Positions 1 to 7,908 are shown, counted from the first letter of the stretch. The stretch: 64,000 nt of DNA from Pedobacter endophyticus (GCF_015679185.1 NZ_CP064939.1:4650001-4714000); one strand, 5' to 3'. A program made the numbers and translations. The notes: a model not told the origin generated them from the letters alone.

Positions 1-253
1 CAAATTAAAATCCTAAACAAAACAGCAGTCAACTAATAGGTATCAGTAAGGCAGTGTAAAATGTCTAGCACTGTTATGTGTATCATTGGCTGGCCAAGGT
101 TGAAAAAAATCCATTTCATTCCAGCGTAAAAAGTCGGAACGGATGCTCGAATCTATATGCAGACCAAGATAATCAAAACAAATTTTTCTCTCTCCACAAC
201 AAACCTTCTCCTTCTCCACTTGTTGTAAATTCATAATAATAGGAGATACTCAC

Positions 254-679
254 ATGGAAAATAATGAAAATAACGGAGCAAAAGATAAGCTGCACAGCAC
301 AACAGAAGGAGCCGAGGTAAATAAAGAAAATCTGTCGTACGACGAGCGTAAAGAAAGCTACGAGTACGATGTAAAGGGAACGGACAACGACTATGACCAT
401 CCGATGGGGTACGAAACGGTTGCCACAGGTGCCAAAGACGACGACTCGACCTACGACGAAGCAAACCCTTACGTTGGTGATGAATATGCCGACGATGAGG
501 AGATTGCCGACGACCGATTAGACGAATTAGGCATGCATGTAGACAACGGAGAAAGCGTAAAACTAAATCCCGAAGATGAAATCCTCGCTCGTACGCCCGA
601 AGATAATCGCGACGATTTGGATGAGGAAGGTTATCCCATTAATGATAGGCCTCTCCCTTTGAAAGGCAGTGATAATTGA
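254..679 (+). CDS. Acidic hypothetical protein (141 aa)
   Basis: I do not recognise a family. The protein is strongly acidic (Asp and Glu runs throughout, few hydrophobic residues), has no signal peptide or membrane segment, and is probably largely disordered. The ATG is preceded by a purine-rich AGGAGA about 8 bases upstream, a better ribosome-binding site than most genes here have. It is convergent with dnaX, with about 175 bp of hairpin-containing spacer between them. Composition and codon use look like a real gene, but no role can be assigned. Confidence 0.75.
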   Translation: MENNENNGAKDKLHSTTEGAEVNKENLSYDERKESYEYDVKGTDNDYDHPMGYETVATGAKDDDSTYDEANPYVGDEYADDEEIADDRLDELGMHVDNGESVKLNPEDEILARTPEDNRDDLDEEGYPINDRPLPLKGSDN

Positions 680-854
680 GGATTTAGTGTCATCCCTCCC
701 CAGAAGGGAGGGAAACATCGGGCGGTGCGAAAAAAGTTTTTGCGTCTAACTTTTTGTACACGATTGGGTTTTAGCTGCTATCCGCTAAACCTCTCCCCTC
801 GGGCGAGAGACAACGAGTCACAAGCCAACATTCTGCCTTTAAGAGAGAGGGGCC
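680..854. repeat. Hairpin-rich convergent spacer
   Basis: Contains an inverted repeat CCCTCCC/GGGAGGG at 694-700 and 706-712 and a second imperfect CTCTCCC...GAGAG element near 790-810. A similar CCCTCTC/GAGAGGG hairpin lies at 44316-44334. They have no clean T-tract, so they look like dispersed repeats rather than canonical terminators, although they sit between two convergent genes. Confidence 0.45.
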
Positions 855-2711
855 TTACGGATTAATATCTAAATTGAACCTTCTGCGCAACTCATCTAGC
901 TTAGGGTTTTTGTTTACCAGGTAATCGTATTTTTCGCGATTGCCGTAAAGCCTGTTCTCAATTTTGCGCTCTACCTGTTTAAAGGTAATATCCACGGCGA
1001 AATTTTGAAGCTGATTTCGCAAAAAGTTCATTAATTCAACCGATTCCTGCACCACAAATTGCTCCTGAGTTTTGCTCTCAACCGAAATTTCGATTAGTGT
1101 TGGGTTAACCAGTTTTGGTGCAAAATTATTTAGAATCGTAAATAGATTGATCTTATCCGCAGCTTTGAGAATCTGAATATACTTGTTCCAAACCTCTAAT
1201 AAGCGATCGTAGGTGAACGGTTCGCGAGCCTCGCCGGTAGCCGTTTTGGGTTTCCCGTCATCCTCGCCACTCGCCACACGCTCCAAATCATTTAACGAGG
1301 GAATAAGCGTGCTTGCAGCGTTTGCCTTCGGCATATTAATGCTGATTGAAGTAGCCGATGAAATAACAGGCTTTGAGGCTCCAGTGGGTTTTACTTCGGG
1401 CTCTTTTACGCTTTCACCTTTCCCCTTTAAGCTTTCAGCTTTATCTTCGGACTTCGGACTTGGGACTTCGGACTCTTTTTGCGCTTTTTCTCCTGACTCC
1501 GGACTTCGGACTTCGGACTCTTTCCCAGCTACGACATCAGTTTTTTTTTTATCCTGATCTGGATCAGTTGCTGTGTTGTTGGTGCTTAAGGGTTGTTGGG
1601 CTAAGTGGACGACGGACCGAATATGGCACATCTTTATCAATGCCAACTCTACTTGCAAGCGCTGATTTTTAGAGCTCTTATAATTTAAATCGCAGGTATT
1701 GGCGAGATTTAAAGCAGTTAGCAAAAACGAAAGCTCCGTTTGCCTGCTTTGATCTAAATACTTTTGTTTAATGTTCTCGCTAACCTCTAAAAGCTTAATG
1801 GTTGCTGCATCTTTGCCTACCAATAAATTGCGGAAGTGCGTAGCCAGGCCATTAATAAAGTTATTTCCGTCGAAACCGTTATTTAAAATTTCATCAAATA
1901 AAAGCAACGTTTGGCTCACCTCTGCGGCCGTTAAGTGTGAAGTAAGCTTAAAGAAATAATCGTAATCTAAAATGTTAAGGTTATCGATTACCGATTTGTA
2001 AGTGATGTTTTTGTTGGCATAACTTGCAATCTGATCGAACATCGAAAGCGCATCACGCAAGCCGCCATCGGCCTTTTGAGCAATAATGTGTAAACCATCA
2101 GGTTCAAAAGCAATGCTTTCGCGTTGCGCAATGGTAGCCAGGTGGCTGGCTATATCATCAACCTGAATCCGATTAAAATCGAAGATCTGGCAACGCGATA
2201 AAATGGTTGGTAAAATCTTGTGTTTCTCAGTAGTTGCTAATATAAATATAGCGTAGGATGGTGGTTCTTCCAGGGTTTTCAAAAAGGCATTAAATGCACT
2301 TTGCGATAACATGTGAACCTCATCAATAATATAGATTTTATACTTGCCGGCTTGTGGTGGAATCCGAACCTGCTCAATTAAGCTACGGATATCATCAACC
2401 GAGTTGTTCGATGCCGCATCTAATTCATGAACGTTAAAAGAATGCCCGTTTTGGAAAGATTGACAATTATCGCACTGTCCGCAGGCTTCCATATCGGCTG
2501 TAAGATTGGTACAGTTGATGGTTTTGGCCAAAATTCGGGCACATGTTGTTTTTCCAACTCCACGCGGCCCGCAAAATAAAAATGCCTGGGCAAGCTGATT
2601 ATTTTTTATGGCGTTTTTTAAAGTGCCGGTAATATGCTGTTGTCCAACCACGGTTTCGAACGTAGCGGGACGGTATTTACGGGCAGAAACAATAAAATTT
2701 TCCATCGGCAC
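855..2711 (-). CDS. dnaX: DNA polymerase III subunit gamma/tau
   Basis: Clamp-loader ATPase of the replicative polymerase. Visible motifs: Walker A GPRGVGKT at residues 48-55, a zinc-binding cysteine set (Cys67, 77, 80, 83), Walker B with DEVH near 130-133 and the sensor/arginine-finger SRC at 172-174. Domains I-III occupy roughly residues 1-370, followed by a low-complexity Lys/Glu/Ser/Pro linker (about 385-440) and a C-terminal tau-specific region. The start could be Met1 or Met3. An A10 run at codons 388-391 lies exactly at the domain III/linker boundary, and either a plus-one or minus-one base slip meets a stop within four codons. A gamma protein of about 391 aa may therefore be made from the same gene. 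The linker DNA contains copies of a dispersed intergenic repeat. Confidence 0.97.
   Translation of the reverse strand: MPMENFIVSARKYRPATFETVVGQQHITGTLKNAIKNNQLAQAFLFCGPRGVGKTTCARILAKTINCTNLTADMEACGQCDNCQSFQNGHSFNVHELDAASNNSVDDIRSLIEQVRIPPQAGKYKIYIIDEVHMLSQSAFNAFLKTLEEPPSYAIFILATTEKHKILPTILSRCQIFDFNRIQVDDIASHLATIAQRESIAFEPDGLHIIAQKADGGLRDALSMFDQIASYANKNITYKSVIDNLNILDYDYFFKLTSHLTAAEVSQTLLLFDEILNNGFDGNNFINGLATHFRNLLVGKDAATIKLLEVSENIKQKYLDQSRQTELSFLLTALNLANTCDLNYKSSKNQRLQVELALIKMCHIRSVVHLAQQPLSTNNTATDPDQDKKKTDVVAGKESEVRSPESGEKAQKESEVPSPKSEDKAESLKGKGESVKEPEVKPTGASKPVISSATSISINMPKANAASTLIPSLNDLERVASGEDDGKPKTATGEAREPFTYDRLLEVWNKYIQILKAADKINLFTILNNFAPKLVNPTLIEISVESKTQEQFVVQESVELMNFLRNQLQNFAVDITFKQVERKIENRLYGNREKYDYLVNKNPKLDELRRRFNLDINP
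1425..1530. repeat. Dispersed 'ggacttcggact' repeat inside the dnaX linker
   Basis: Several copies of GGACTTCGGACT plus an AAGCTTTCAGCTTTA unit occur in frame in the tau linker. They read as Glu-Ser-Glu-Val-Arg/Pro-Ser-Pro repeats on the minus strand. Related units occur outside genes at 2865-2898, 13649-13747 and 14560-14713, so an intergenic repeat family appears to have spread into a tolerant disordered linker. Confidence 0.6.
1541..1550 (-). other. A10 slippery run inside dnaX (candidate gamma frameshift site)
   Basis: The coding strand reads GAT, ten A, CTGATGTCGTAG. Normal decoding gives Asp-Lys-Lys-Lys-Thr. One inserted A (or a -1 ribosomal shift) gives Lys-Lys-Lys-Asn then TGA; one lost A gives Lys-Lys-Lys-Leu-Met-Ser then TAG. 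Immediate termination in both alternative frames, after the ATPase and oligomerisation domains, is the arrangement known from programmed dnaX frameshifting in E. coli and transcriptional slippage in Thermus. Confidence 0.6.
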
Positions 2712-2864
2712 GAAAATAGGAATTTTTTAGGTGTTTGTACGGCTGAAAAATTGGAATGTGGAAAAGTTGGGGTTTATGGTTATTATTAATAAGTGCAATA
2801 GCGCTCATGCTTCCTGAGTTTTGATTTATTGAATGAAATCAATACGGTGGGGTTTTCCGCCTTA

Positions 2865-2898
2865 TCTTCGGACTTTCTGACTCCGGACTTTCCGACTT
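2865..2898. repeat. Intergenic 'gactccggacttt' repeat
   Basis: Tandem CGGACTTTC/TGACTC units between dnaX and the AraC-family gene, of the same family as the linker repeat in dnaX. They overlap the last few bases of the AraC-family coding region at 2897-2898. Confidence 0.5.
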
Positions 2899-3769
2899 AC
2901 CTTATAATCGACTTCAATTCATTACGATAAGCTGAGGCACTCTTGCCGGTAAACTCATGAAAAACCTTATTAAAATGGCTAAAATTGTTGAAGCCACTTT
3001 CGTACGAAATAGCAGTAATACCAATGTGTTTCTCGGCAAGTAATTTCGACGCATGTACCACACGATATTCGTTAACGAACCGGGTAAAGGTTTTTTTAGT
3101 TATCTTTTTAAAGTATCGGCAAAACGAAGGAACGGTCATGCTGGCCATTTCGGCAACATCCTCTAAACTAATCTGCTCCTTAAAATGATCCTTAACATAA
3201 TTAAAGATCATGCTGATGCGGTCGTTATCCTGTACCTGCATTTCGAGCGAAAAGTTAAGGGCGTTTAAGAGCTTATAATCAGAGGCTTGCTCCAGCTCTC
3301 GCAGCACGCCCAGCAGGGCAAGTAATTTTTCAAAAGGCCAGGCGTTGTTCATTTTCTCTAACGTGGGGCCAACAAGCTTCATGGTGTCTTTGCCAAAAGC
3401 GATGCCGTATTTGGCTTTTTCAAATAAACTGGCAATGCCCTTCGTCTCTTTAAGCGTTAAGAAATCGGTGCCCAAAAAGTCGGGTTTCATTTGTACAACC
3501 ACTTCGGTTTTATTGCCCGTATTGGTATCGGTAAAGCCGCAATGCGGTAAATTGCTTCCAATAAGCATCAAATCGCCATCGGTGTAATACGAAACATGGC
3601 TACCAATTTGACGCTTCCCTGCGCCGCCATTTACAAAAACCATTTCAACTTCGGGATGATAATGCCAAAGATGAGCCATGTTGTTCTCGTTCTGCACATA
3701 TTTGGAATAGGTAAATGAGCTGCCAAAAGAGGGTTCAATTACCTCCAGACTGGGTCTTAATATTTTCAT
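2897..3769 (-). CDS. AraC family transcriptional regulator with cupin sensor
   Basis: 290 aa. Residues about 25-110 look like a cupin-type ligand-binding domain (the HYHPEVEMVFV segment and a later LPH). The C-terminal 100 residues form the double helix-turn-helix of AraC/XylS regulators, with the typical second-helix signature SGFNNFSHFNKVFHEFTG. Such proteins usually control a neighbouring or dispersed sugar or stress regulon; no obvious target operon adjoins it here. It is divergent from the secreted protein at 3942, with about 170 bp of AT-rich DNA between them that could hold shared regulation. The ligand is unknown. Confidence 0.92.
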   Translation of the reverse strand: MKILRPSLEVIEPSFGSSFTYSKYVQNENNMAHLWHYHPEVEMVFVNGGAGKRQIGSHVSYYTDGDLMLIGSNLPHCGFTDTNTGNKTEVVVQMKPDFLGTDFLTLKETKGIASLFEKAKYGIAFGKDTMKLVGPTLEKMNNAWPFEKLLALLGVLRELEQASDYKLLNALNFSLEMQVQDNDRISMIFNYVKDHFKEQISLEDVAEMASMTVPSFCRYFKKITKKTFTRFVNEYRVVHASKLLAEKHIGITAISYESGFNNFSHFNKVFHEFTGKSASAYRNELKSIIR

Positions 3770-3941
3770 TAATCGTAAAATTTACTTCATCAAAATATGC
3801 TGGATTGATGGCTGTATATCAAAAGTACTAAAACTAGGTTAATATAGCATATATATTGGTAAATATTCAATCTTTTTTGCCTTGCAACGTGCTGTAATTT
3901 AGCATTATAAAATAATTGTTAACTCTTTAATATATTTTATT

Positions 3942-4538
3942 ATGAAAAACGCATTCAAAATCGCATTAATTGCAGGCATTTCTTTAAGTACTTTTGCGGC
4001 TCAGGCCAACGATGGAGACTTTTCTTTGAAGTCTAAAAGTGAAACAGAAAAAACCATCAGTTTTCAGATAAATGAGGCTAACGATTTCAGTATATCGCTC
4101 TTTGCAGAAAACAATGAGCTTTTATTTGAACAGAAGTTGCATCCGGTAGTCAGCTCCACCAAAACTTACGATTTAAATGAGCTTCCTGACGGAAATTATA
4201 CGATGATCGTTGAATCGGGATCGACTTTGGAACAATATAAGATTGCAATTGCGGATGGAAAGGCGATTTTTTCTGCACCGAAAGTTACCGAGCTTCACAA
4301 GCCAGTTATTACGAAGAGCAACGATGATATGATTACCTTAAGTTTTGAACAAGCGAAAGGCGACGATGTTGAAGTTCGCGTTTTGAATGAGAGTAATGAT
4401 GAGCTGTATGCTGAAACCTTTAAAAATAAGACCAAGCTTACTAAAAAGTTTAACGTGAGCCGGGCAGATGGCAAAGACCTTACTTTTGTGGTTAAGACCG
4501 GTGATCAAACGTTCATTAAAACAATAGAAACTCGCTAA
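3942..4538 (+). CDS. Secreted/periplasmic hypothetical protein
   Basis: 198 aa with a clear Sec signal peptide (basic MKNAFK, hydrophobic core, AQA cleavage site near residue 22). The mature part is predicted from sequence to be beta-rich, with two repeats of an Ig-like or DUF3244-like pattern. Alternating hydrophobic strands and the LPDGNYTMIVE segment resemble secreted beta-sandwich proteins of Bacteroidota, but I cannot name a family. It stands alone and ends at a strong terminator. A weak TTG/TAATTTAG promoter-like pair lies near 3877-3902. Confidence 0.8.
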   Translation: MKNAFKIALIAGISLSTFAAQANDGDFSLKSKSETEKTISFQINEANDFSISLFAENNELLFEQKLHPVVSSTKTYDLNELPDGNYTMIVESGSTLEQYKIAIADGKAIFSAPKVTELHKPVITKSNDDMITLSFEQAKGDDVEVRVLNESNDELYAETFKNKTKLTKKFNVSRADGKDLTFVVKTGDQTFIKTIETR

Positions 4539-4558
4539 TTTTTACATATATTTGGTAG

Positions 4559-4590
4559 GGGAGATGCTTGAAAAAGTATCTCCCTTTTTT
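4559..4590 (+). terminator. Rho-independent terminator of the secreted protein gene
   Basis: GGGAGATGCTT and AAGTATCTCCC pair (11 bp with one G-T) around a GAAAA loop, followed by TTTTTT. Confidence 0.85.
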
Positions 4591-4759
4591 GTATAAGGAA
4601 ATCATCAGTGAATCTTTTCGATTGGAGCTATAGCGGATAGCAGAACTTCTGGAACCGACGTAAGTAAGACTTGCTTTTCGAAACAGTTTTTGACTTAACG
4701 CCATCGGGCATCAGTTTAATTTGCTTGTTTGGATTTGTGATCTTTTTTCTGATTAATCA

Positions 4760-4790
4760 TTTGATTTTAAGAAATATATTGTTACTTTTG
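4760..4790 (+). promoter_or_regulatory. Bacteroidota-type promoter of the rpsF operon
   Basis: TTTG at 4760-4763, 19-nt spacer, TACTTTTG at 4783-4790: an exact match to the Bacteroidota -33 TTTG / -7 TAnnTTTG consensus. The predicted start of transcription is about 4794-4797, leaving a leader of just under 50 nt before rpsF. Confidence 0.8.
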
Positions 4791-4791
4791 C

Positions 4792-4814
4792 ATCCCCGTA
4801 ATATACCTCGGGAT
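4792..4814 (+). promoter_or_regulatory. Possible S6:S18 leader hairpin
   Basis: ATCCC and GGGAT flank a short stem-loop with an unpaired C next to CG in the very start of the rpsF leader. In many bacteria the S6:S18 complex represses its own operon by binding a leader hairpin with a CCG-containing bulge. The match here is short, and the transcription start may cut into its 5' side, so this is tentative. Confidence 0.3.
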
Positions 4815-4842
4815 TAAAAAAATTAAAACATAATTTATAACA

Positions 4843-5199
4843 ATGAATCAGTACGAAACTGTTATCGTTCTAACCCCATTGTTATCTGAAGAGGCTGCAA
4901 AAGAGGCATTAGCTAAATTTAAAGCAGTTCTTACTGATAACGGTGCCGAAATTATCCAGGAAGATAATTGGGGTTTGAGAAAATTAGCGTATCCGATTGA
5001 TAAAAAATCAAACGGTTTTTTTAGCTTAACTGAATACAAATCTTCAGGAGAGTTGATCGCAAAATTAGAGCTTGAATTAAAACGCGATGAGCGTGTGTTA
5101 CGTTTCTTAACTATCCGTTTAGATAAACACGCAGTTGCTTACAATGAGAAAAAGCGCAGCGGTGCTTTTAACAAAAAAACTAAGGAGGTTGCAGCGTAA
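4843..5199 (+). CDS. rpsF: 30S ribosomal protein bS6
   Basis: 118 aa. It begins with the bS6 pattern MNQYETVIVLTPLLSEEA and contains the WGLRKLAYPIDKKSNGFF strand characteristic of the family. It binds 16S rRNA as a heterodimer with bS18. It is first in the rpsF-rpsR-rplI operon and has no Shine-Dalgarno sequence, only an A/T-rich leader, as is usual in Bacteroidota. Its TAA overlaps the rpsR ATG (TAATG), implying translational coupling. Confidence 0.98.
   Translation: MNQYETVIVLTPLLSEEAAKEALAKFKAVLTDNGAEIIQEDNWGLRKLAYPIDKKSNGFFSLTEYKSSGELIAKLELELKRDERVLRFLTIRLDKHAVAYNEKKRSGAFNKKTKEVAA
5182..5189 (+). promoter_or_regulatory. Strong Shine-Dalgarno before rpsR
   Basis: AAGGAGGT lies inside the end of rpsF, 9-10 bases before the rpsR ATG. 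It is a near-perfect anti-SD complement in a genome where most starts lack one. Confidence 0.7.
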
Positions 5200-5462
5200 T
5201 GGCAAGAGAACAAATTCAATACGTAACTGCCCCTAAAGTAGAGGACAATCGTAAAAAATATTGCCGTTTCAAGAAAAACGGAATCAAATATATCGATTAC
5301 AAAGACGCAAACTTCTTGTTGAAGTTTATTAACGATCAAGGTAAATTGTTACCACGCCGTTTAACTGGTACTTCGTTAAAATTTCAACGTAAAGTGGCTC
5401 AGGCCGTTAAACGTGCCCGTCACATCGGTTTGTTACCTTTCGTTGCAGATCAATTAAAATAG
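5199..5462 (+). CDS. rpsR: 30S ribosomal protein bS18
   Basis: 87 aa, basic. It contains the conserved core KYCRFKKNGIKYIDYKD and the RRLTGTSLKFQRKV segment, ending HIGLLPFVAD as in the family. bS18 partners bS6 on the 30S platform. In Bacteroidota ribosomes bS18, bS6 and bS21 are known to sequester the 16S anti-Shine-Dalgarno tail. The start overlaps the rpsF stop and is preceded by a strong SD. Its TAG stop overlaps the SD of rplI. Confidence 0.98.
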   Translation: MAREQIQYVTAPKVEDNRKKYCRFKKNGIKYIDYKDANFLLKFINDQGKLLPRRLTGTSLKFQRKVAQAVKRARHIGLLPFVADQLK

Positions 5463-5466
5463 GAGG
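5461..5466 (+). promoter_or_regulatory. Strong Shine-Dalgarno before rplI
   Basis: AGGAGG overlaps the rpsR stop codon, with 9 bases to the rplI ATG. It is the second strong SD in the same operon. Confidence 0.65.
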
Positions 5467-5475
5467 CTCAGAGAT

Positions 5476-5919
5476 ATGGAAATTATTTTAAAACAAGATA
5501 TTAAAGGCCTTGGCGAGAAAGATGATGTAGTTACAGTAAAGCCAGGTTATGGCCGTAACTATTTGATCCCTCAGGGATTTGGCGCTTTGGCTACCGTTTC
5601 TGCTAAAAAAGTTTTAGCTGAGAACTTAAAGCAAGCTGCTTTTAAACAAGATAAAATTAAGAAAGATGCTGAAGGTGTTGCTGAGCGTTTAACTGATGTT
5701 AAACTTTCTATCGGCGCTAAAGCTGGCGAGAGCGGAAAGATTTTTGGAGCGGTAAATACCATCCAAATTGCTGAAGCATTAAAAGCTCAAGGTTTTGAGG
5801 TAGATCGTCGTCGTATTACTTTCGAAACTGAACCTAAATTTGTTGGCGAATATGTTGCTAACTTAAACTTACACAAAGAAGTTAAAGTTCAGGTTCCTTT
5901 TGAAGTAGTTGCTGAGTAA
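5476..5919 (+). CDS. rplI: 50S ribosomal protein bL9
   Basis: 147 aa, the normal length. The N-terminal domain shows the signature GLGEKDDVVTVKPGYGRNYL with LIPQGFGALAT, followed by the long connecting helix (residues about 40-75) and a C-terminal domain. It is last in the rpsF-rpsR-rplI operon, 13 bp after rpsR, and is followed by a strong terminator. Confidence 0.98.
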   Translation: MEIILKQDIKGLGEKDDVVTVKPGYGRNYLIPQGFGALATVSAKKVLAENLKQAAFKQDKIKKDAEGVAERLTDVKLSIGAKAGESGKIFGAVNTIQIAEALKAQGFEVDRRRITFETEPKFVGEYVANLNLHKEVKVQVPFEVVAE

Positions 5920-5944
5920 GCATTCTTTCAAAATATCATTTTAA

Positions 5945-5982
5945 AGAAGTCAAGTTTTAAAAACTTGACTTCTTTTTTTTTG
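5945..5982 (+). terminator. Terminator of the rpsF-rpsR-rplI operon
   Basis: Perfect 13-bp stem AGAAGTCAAGTTT / AAACTTGACTTCT with a TAA-containing loop, followed by a run of T. It ends just before the convergent SDR gene. Confidence 0.92.
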
Positions 5983-5988
5983 CCATTA

Positions 5989-6687
5989 TTATCCTTTCGG
6001 TGTTGTTGGCCTAATTTCAATCTTGCTTGGCAACGTACGGGCCGGCATGGCCAATAAATCTACAATCAGTTTCCCCATGTCTTCTGGCTGAATCTTCCAG
6101 GCATCATTTTCGGCGTCTGGTTGATGGTCGTTGAAGTGACTGGCTACTGAGCCCGGCATAATGGTACTTACTTTTACACCATATTTTCTTAAATCTAACA
6201 TTATTGCTTGTGTAAAACCCGTTAAGCCAAATTTACTGGCGTTGTAGGCCGCTCCGCCAGCAAAAAAGTTCGTTCCGGCTAAGCTCGAGATCGTCAAAAT
6301 GTAGCCTTGTGCTTTTTTAAGTTCTTCAATACTCGCTTTAATGCTATAAAATACCCCGGTAAGGTTTGTATCAATCGTTTCTCGCCATAGGTGTGGTTCC
6401 AGCTCGTCAATTGGTGCAAAATGACCCACACCAGCATTAGCGATCAGTACATCTAACTGGCCCCATTTTTCGACGATGAGGTTTACCGCATCCTGTTGAG
6501 ATTGAAAATCGACTACGTTAGCTTCAATAGCCAAAACATCGCCATGGGCAGCCAATTTTTGCGCAGCATCGTTTGCGCTTGCAATTGTTCTGCTGGTTAT
6601 GGCCACACGGTAGCCTGCTTTTAAAAGTGATTCGGCAATGCCATAGCCAATTCCCTTACTTCCTCCTGTAATTAATGCAACTTTCAT
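5989..6687 (-). CDS. SDR family NAD(P)-dependent oxidoreductase
   Basis: 232 aa, classical short-chain dehydrogenase. Cofactor motif TGGSKGIG at about residues 7-14, NAG at about 85-87, catalytic Ser followed by YNASK (Tyr/Lys pair) near 147-151, and a PG turn after it. It resembles the Bacteroidota 3-ketoacyl-ACP reductase-like SDRs. The substrate cannot be told from sequence. It is convergent with rplI and divergent from mtgA. Confidence 0.93.
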   Translation of the reverse strand: MKVALITGGSKGIGYGIAESLLKAGYRVAITSRTIASANDAAQKLAAHGDVLAIEANVVDFQSQQDAVNLIVEKWGQLDVLIANAGVGHFAPIDELEPHLWRETIDTNLTGVFYSIKASIEELKKAQGYILTISSLAGTNFFAGGAAYNASKFGLTGFTQAIMLDLRKYGVKVSTIMPGSVASHFNDHQPDAENDAWKIQPEDMGKLIVDLLAMPARTLPSKIEIRPTTPKG

Positions 6688-6787
6688 GTTGTTTTAACGT
6701 ATGAGATCGGAAAATGTTTATGTAATTGTCCTGATAGTAATCAAAAATGAAAATCAAAAAGCCTTAAATATGCGTTTCGCTTTTCAC

Positions 6788-6795
6788 TACCTTTG
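6788..6795 (+). promoter_or_regulatory. -7 promoter element before mtgA
   Basis: TACCTTTG matches TAnnTTTG, but no good -33 box lies 19-20 nt upstream. It ends only 4 bases before the likely ATG (6800), so the mRNA would be nearly leaderless or translation starts elsewhere. Confidence 0.35.
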
Positions 6796-6799
6796 CCTC

Positions 6800-7522
6800 A
6801 TGACCAAAAAACGTTCTGCAAAGTCAAAAGTTAAACATCCTTTGTTAAAAAGGATTACCAACATTGCGACCAAAGTTTTCCTTTATTTTTTGCTGGTTTC
6901 AGTAATTTGGGTGATTGCTTATCGCTTTATTAACCCTCCAATTACCTTGTTAATGGTTTTGCGTAACATTGAGCGCAAAGCGGATGGAAAAAGCTTTAAA
7001 ACCGAAAAGAAATGGGTTAAGTTTGAAGATATGTCTGACAATATGAAACGGGCAGCCGTTTCGGCCGAAGATCAGCTATTTTTAAAACATATTGGTTTCG
7101 ATATGAAGGCCATTGAAAAAGCTTTTGCGAGCAATAAAAAGGGCAAGAAAATAAAAGGTGGCAGTACGATATCGCAACAAACGGCCAAGAATGTTTTCCT
7201 GTGGCCGGGCAGGTCGTACGTTAGAAAGGGTTTCGAAGCATACTTTACCTTGTTGATTGAGCTGTTTTGGAGCAAAGAGCGCATTTTAGAGGTTTATTTA
7301 AATGTAATTGAAATGGGCGATGGCATTTATGGTGCCGAGGCCGCAGCGCAGGAGTATTACGGCAAATCGTGCAGGAAACTTACAAAAAGACGGGCTGCTT
7401 TAATTGCCGCCTGCTTTCCTAACCCTCGAAGATGGACACCAAAAAATGCAACACCATACATCAGGCATCGCCAGTATTTAATATTGAGAAACATGAACAG
7501 ATTAGGCCCGCTGGATTTTTAG
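6800..7522 (+). CDS. mtgA: Monofunctional biosynthetic peptidoglycan transglycosylase
   Basis: About 240 aa from the ATG at 6800 (an in-frame start at 6701 gives 273 aa, but the extension resembles no family sequence). A single N-terminal transmembrane helix (about residues 22-45) precedes a GT51 domain. Visible motifs are the catalytic-Glu segment SAEDQLFLKH, GGSTISQQTAKN, and RKGFEAYFTLLIE followed by ERILEVYLNVIEMG. No transpeptidase domain follows, so it is MtgA-type. It polymerises lipid II glycan chains at the inner membrane. Confidence 0.95.
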   Translation: MTKKRSAKSKVKHPLLKRITNIATKVFLYFLLVSVIWVIAYRFINPPITLLMVLRNIERKADGKSFKTEKKWVKFEDMSDNMKRAAVSAEDQLFLKHIGFDMKAIEKAFASNKKGKKIKGGSTISQQTAKNVFLWPGRSYVRKGFEAYFTLLIELFWSKERILEVYLNVIEMGDGIYGAEAAAQEYYGKSCRKLTKRRAALIAACFPNPRRWTPKNATPYIRHRQYLILRNMNRLGPLDF

Positions 7523-7800
7523 GCTGTGCGATACTAAGAATGTTATGTTAGATGCTTTGTCGGGCTGAGTTTTTAATTCCCGCCTGACTTATACGGGCAG
7601 GTGTGGCATAAAAATCAATTTAAAATAACGTATATTCCTTTTCGTCTTTCCCGCGCAGGCGGGAATCCTACAAGCGAAAACGGAGGTCTACGCATTAGGA
7701 TCCCCAGTCAAGCTGAGGATGACGATCGCGTATAGTCGGCGTTCCGTTCATTTGGCTACCCGATAAATCGGTTTGTGTTATTTAAATTAACAAATAATCT
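7523..7800. repeat. Intergenic region with palindromic repeat
   Basis: No gene seen. It contains the palindrome TTCCCGC/GCGGGAA at 7648-7665 and flanking text related to the 'tcagctgaggatgacga' family found elsewhere in the window. The near-identical palindrome TTCCCGCG/CGCGGGAA recurs at 30822-30839. Confidence 0.5.
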
Positions 7801-7802
7801 AA

Positions 7803-7901
7803 ACATTAATTGTAAAATTTAACTTCGAAAAACAATGGGCGTTTATAAGGTTTGTGGAAACACATGCCGAGTACGATGCAGTTGACGCCAACACAATTTA
7901 A
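7803..7901 (+). pseudogene. HigB toxin remnant (C-terminal part only)
   Basis: An open stretch of 32 codons ending in TAA reads ...FVETHAEYDAVDANTI. This is very close to the C-terminus of HigB-family mRNA interferases (typically IRFIGTHAEYDKIDA). A TAA lies immediately upstream in frame and no start codon or N-terminal two thirds is present; only frame-disrupted hints remain upstream. It is followed 7 bp later by a truncated HigA, the gene order of real higBA modules. Confidence 0.65.
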
Positions 7902-7908
7902 AGAGATT

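Noticed and set aside
43..234. 63-codon minus-strand open frame at the left edge
   Set aside because: Cysteine- and tryptophan-containing but unlike any family I know; no ribosome-binding or promoter context, so it is left as unsupported.
173..464. Long minus-strand frames overlapping the acidic gene
   Set aside because: They are antisense reflections of the acidic codon pattern and carry improbable Leu/Phe/Tyr runs.
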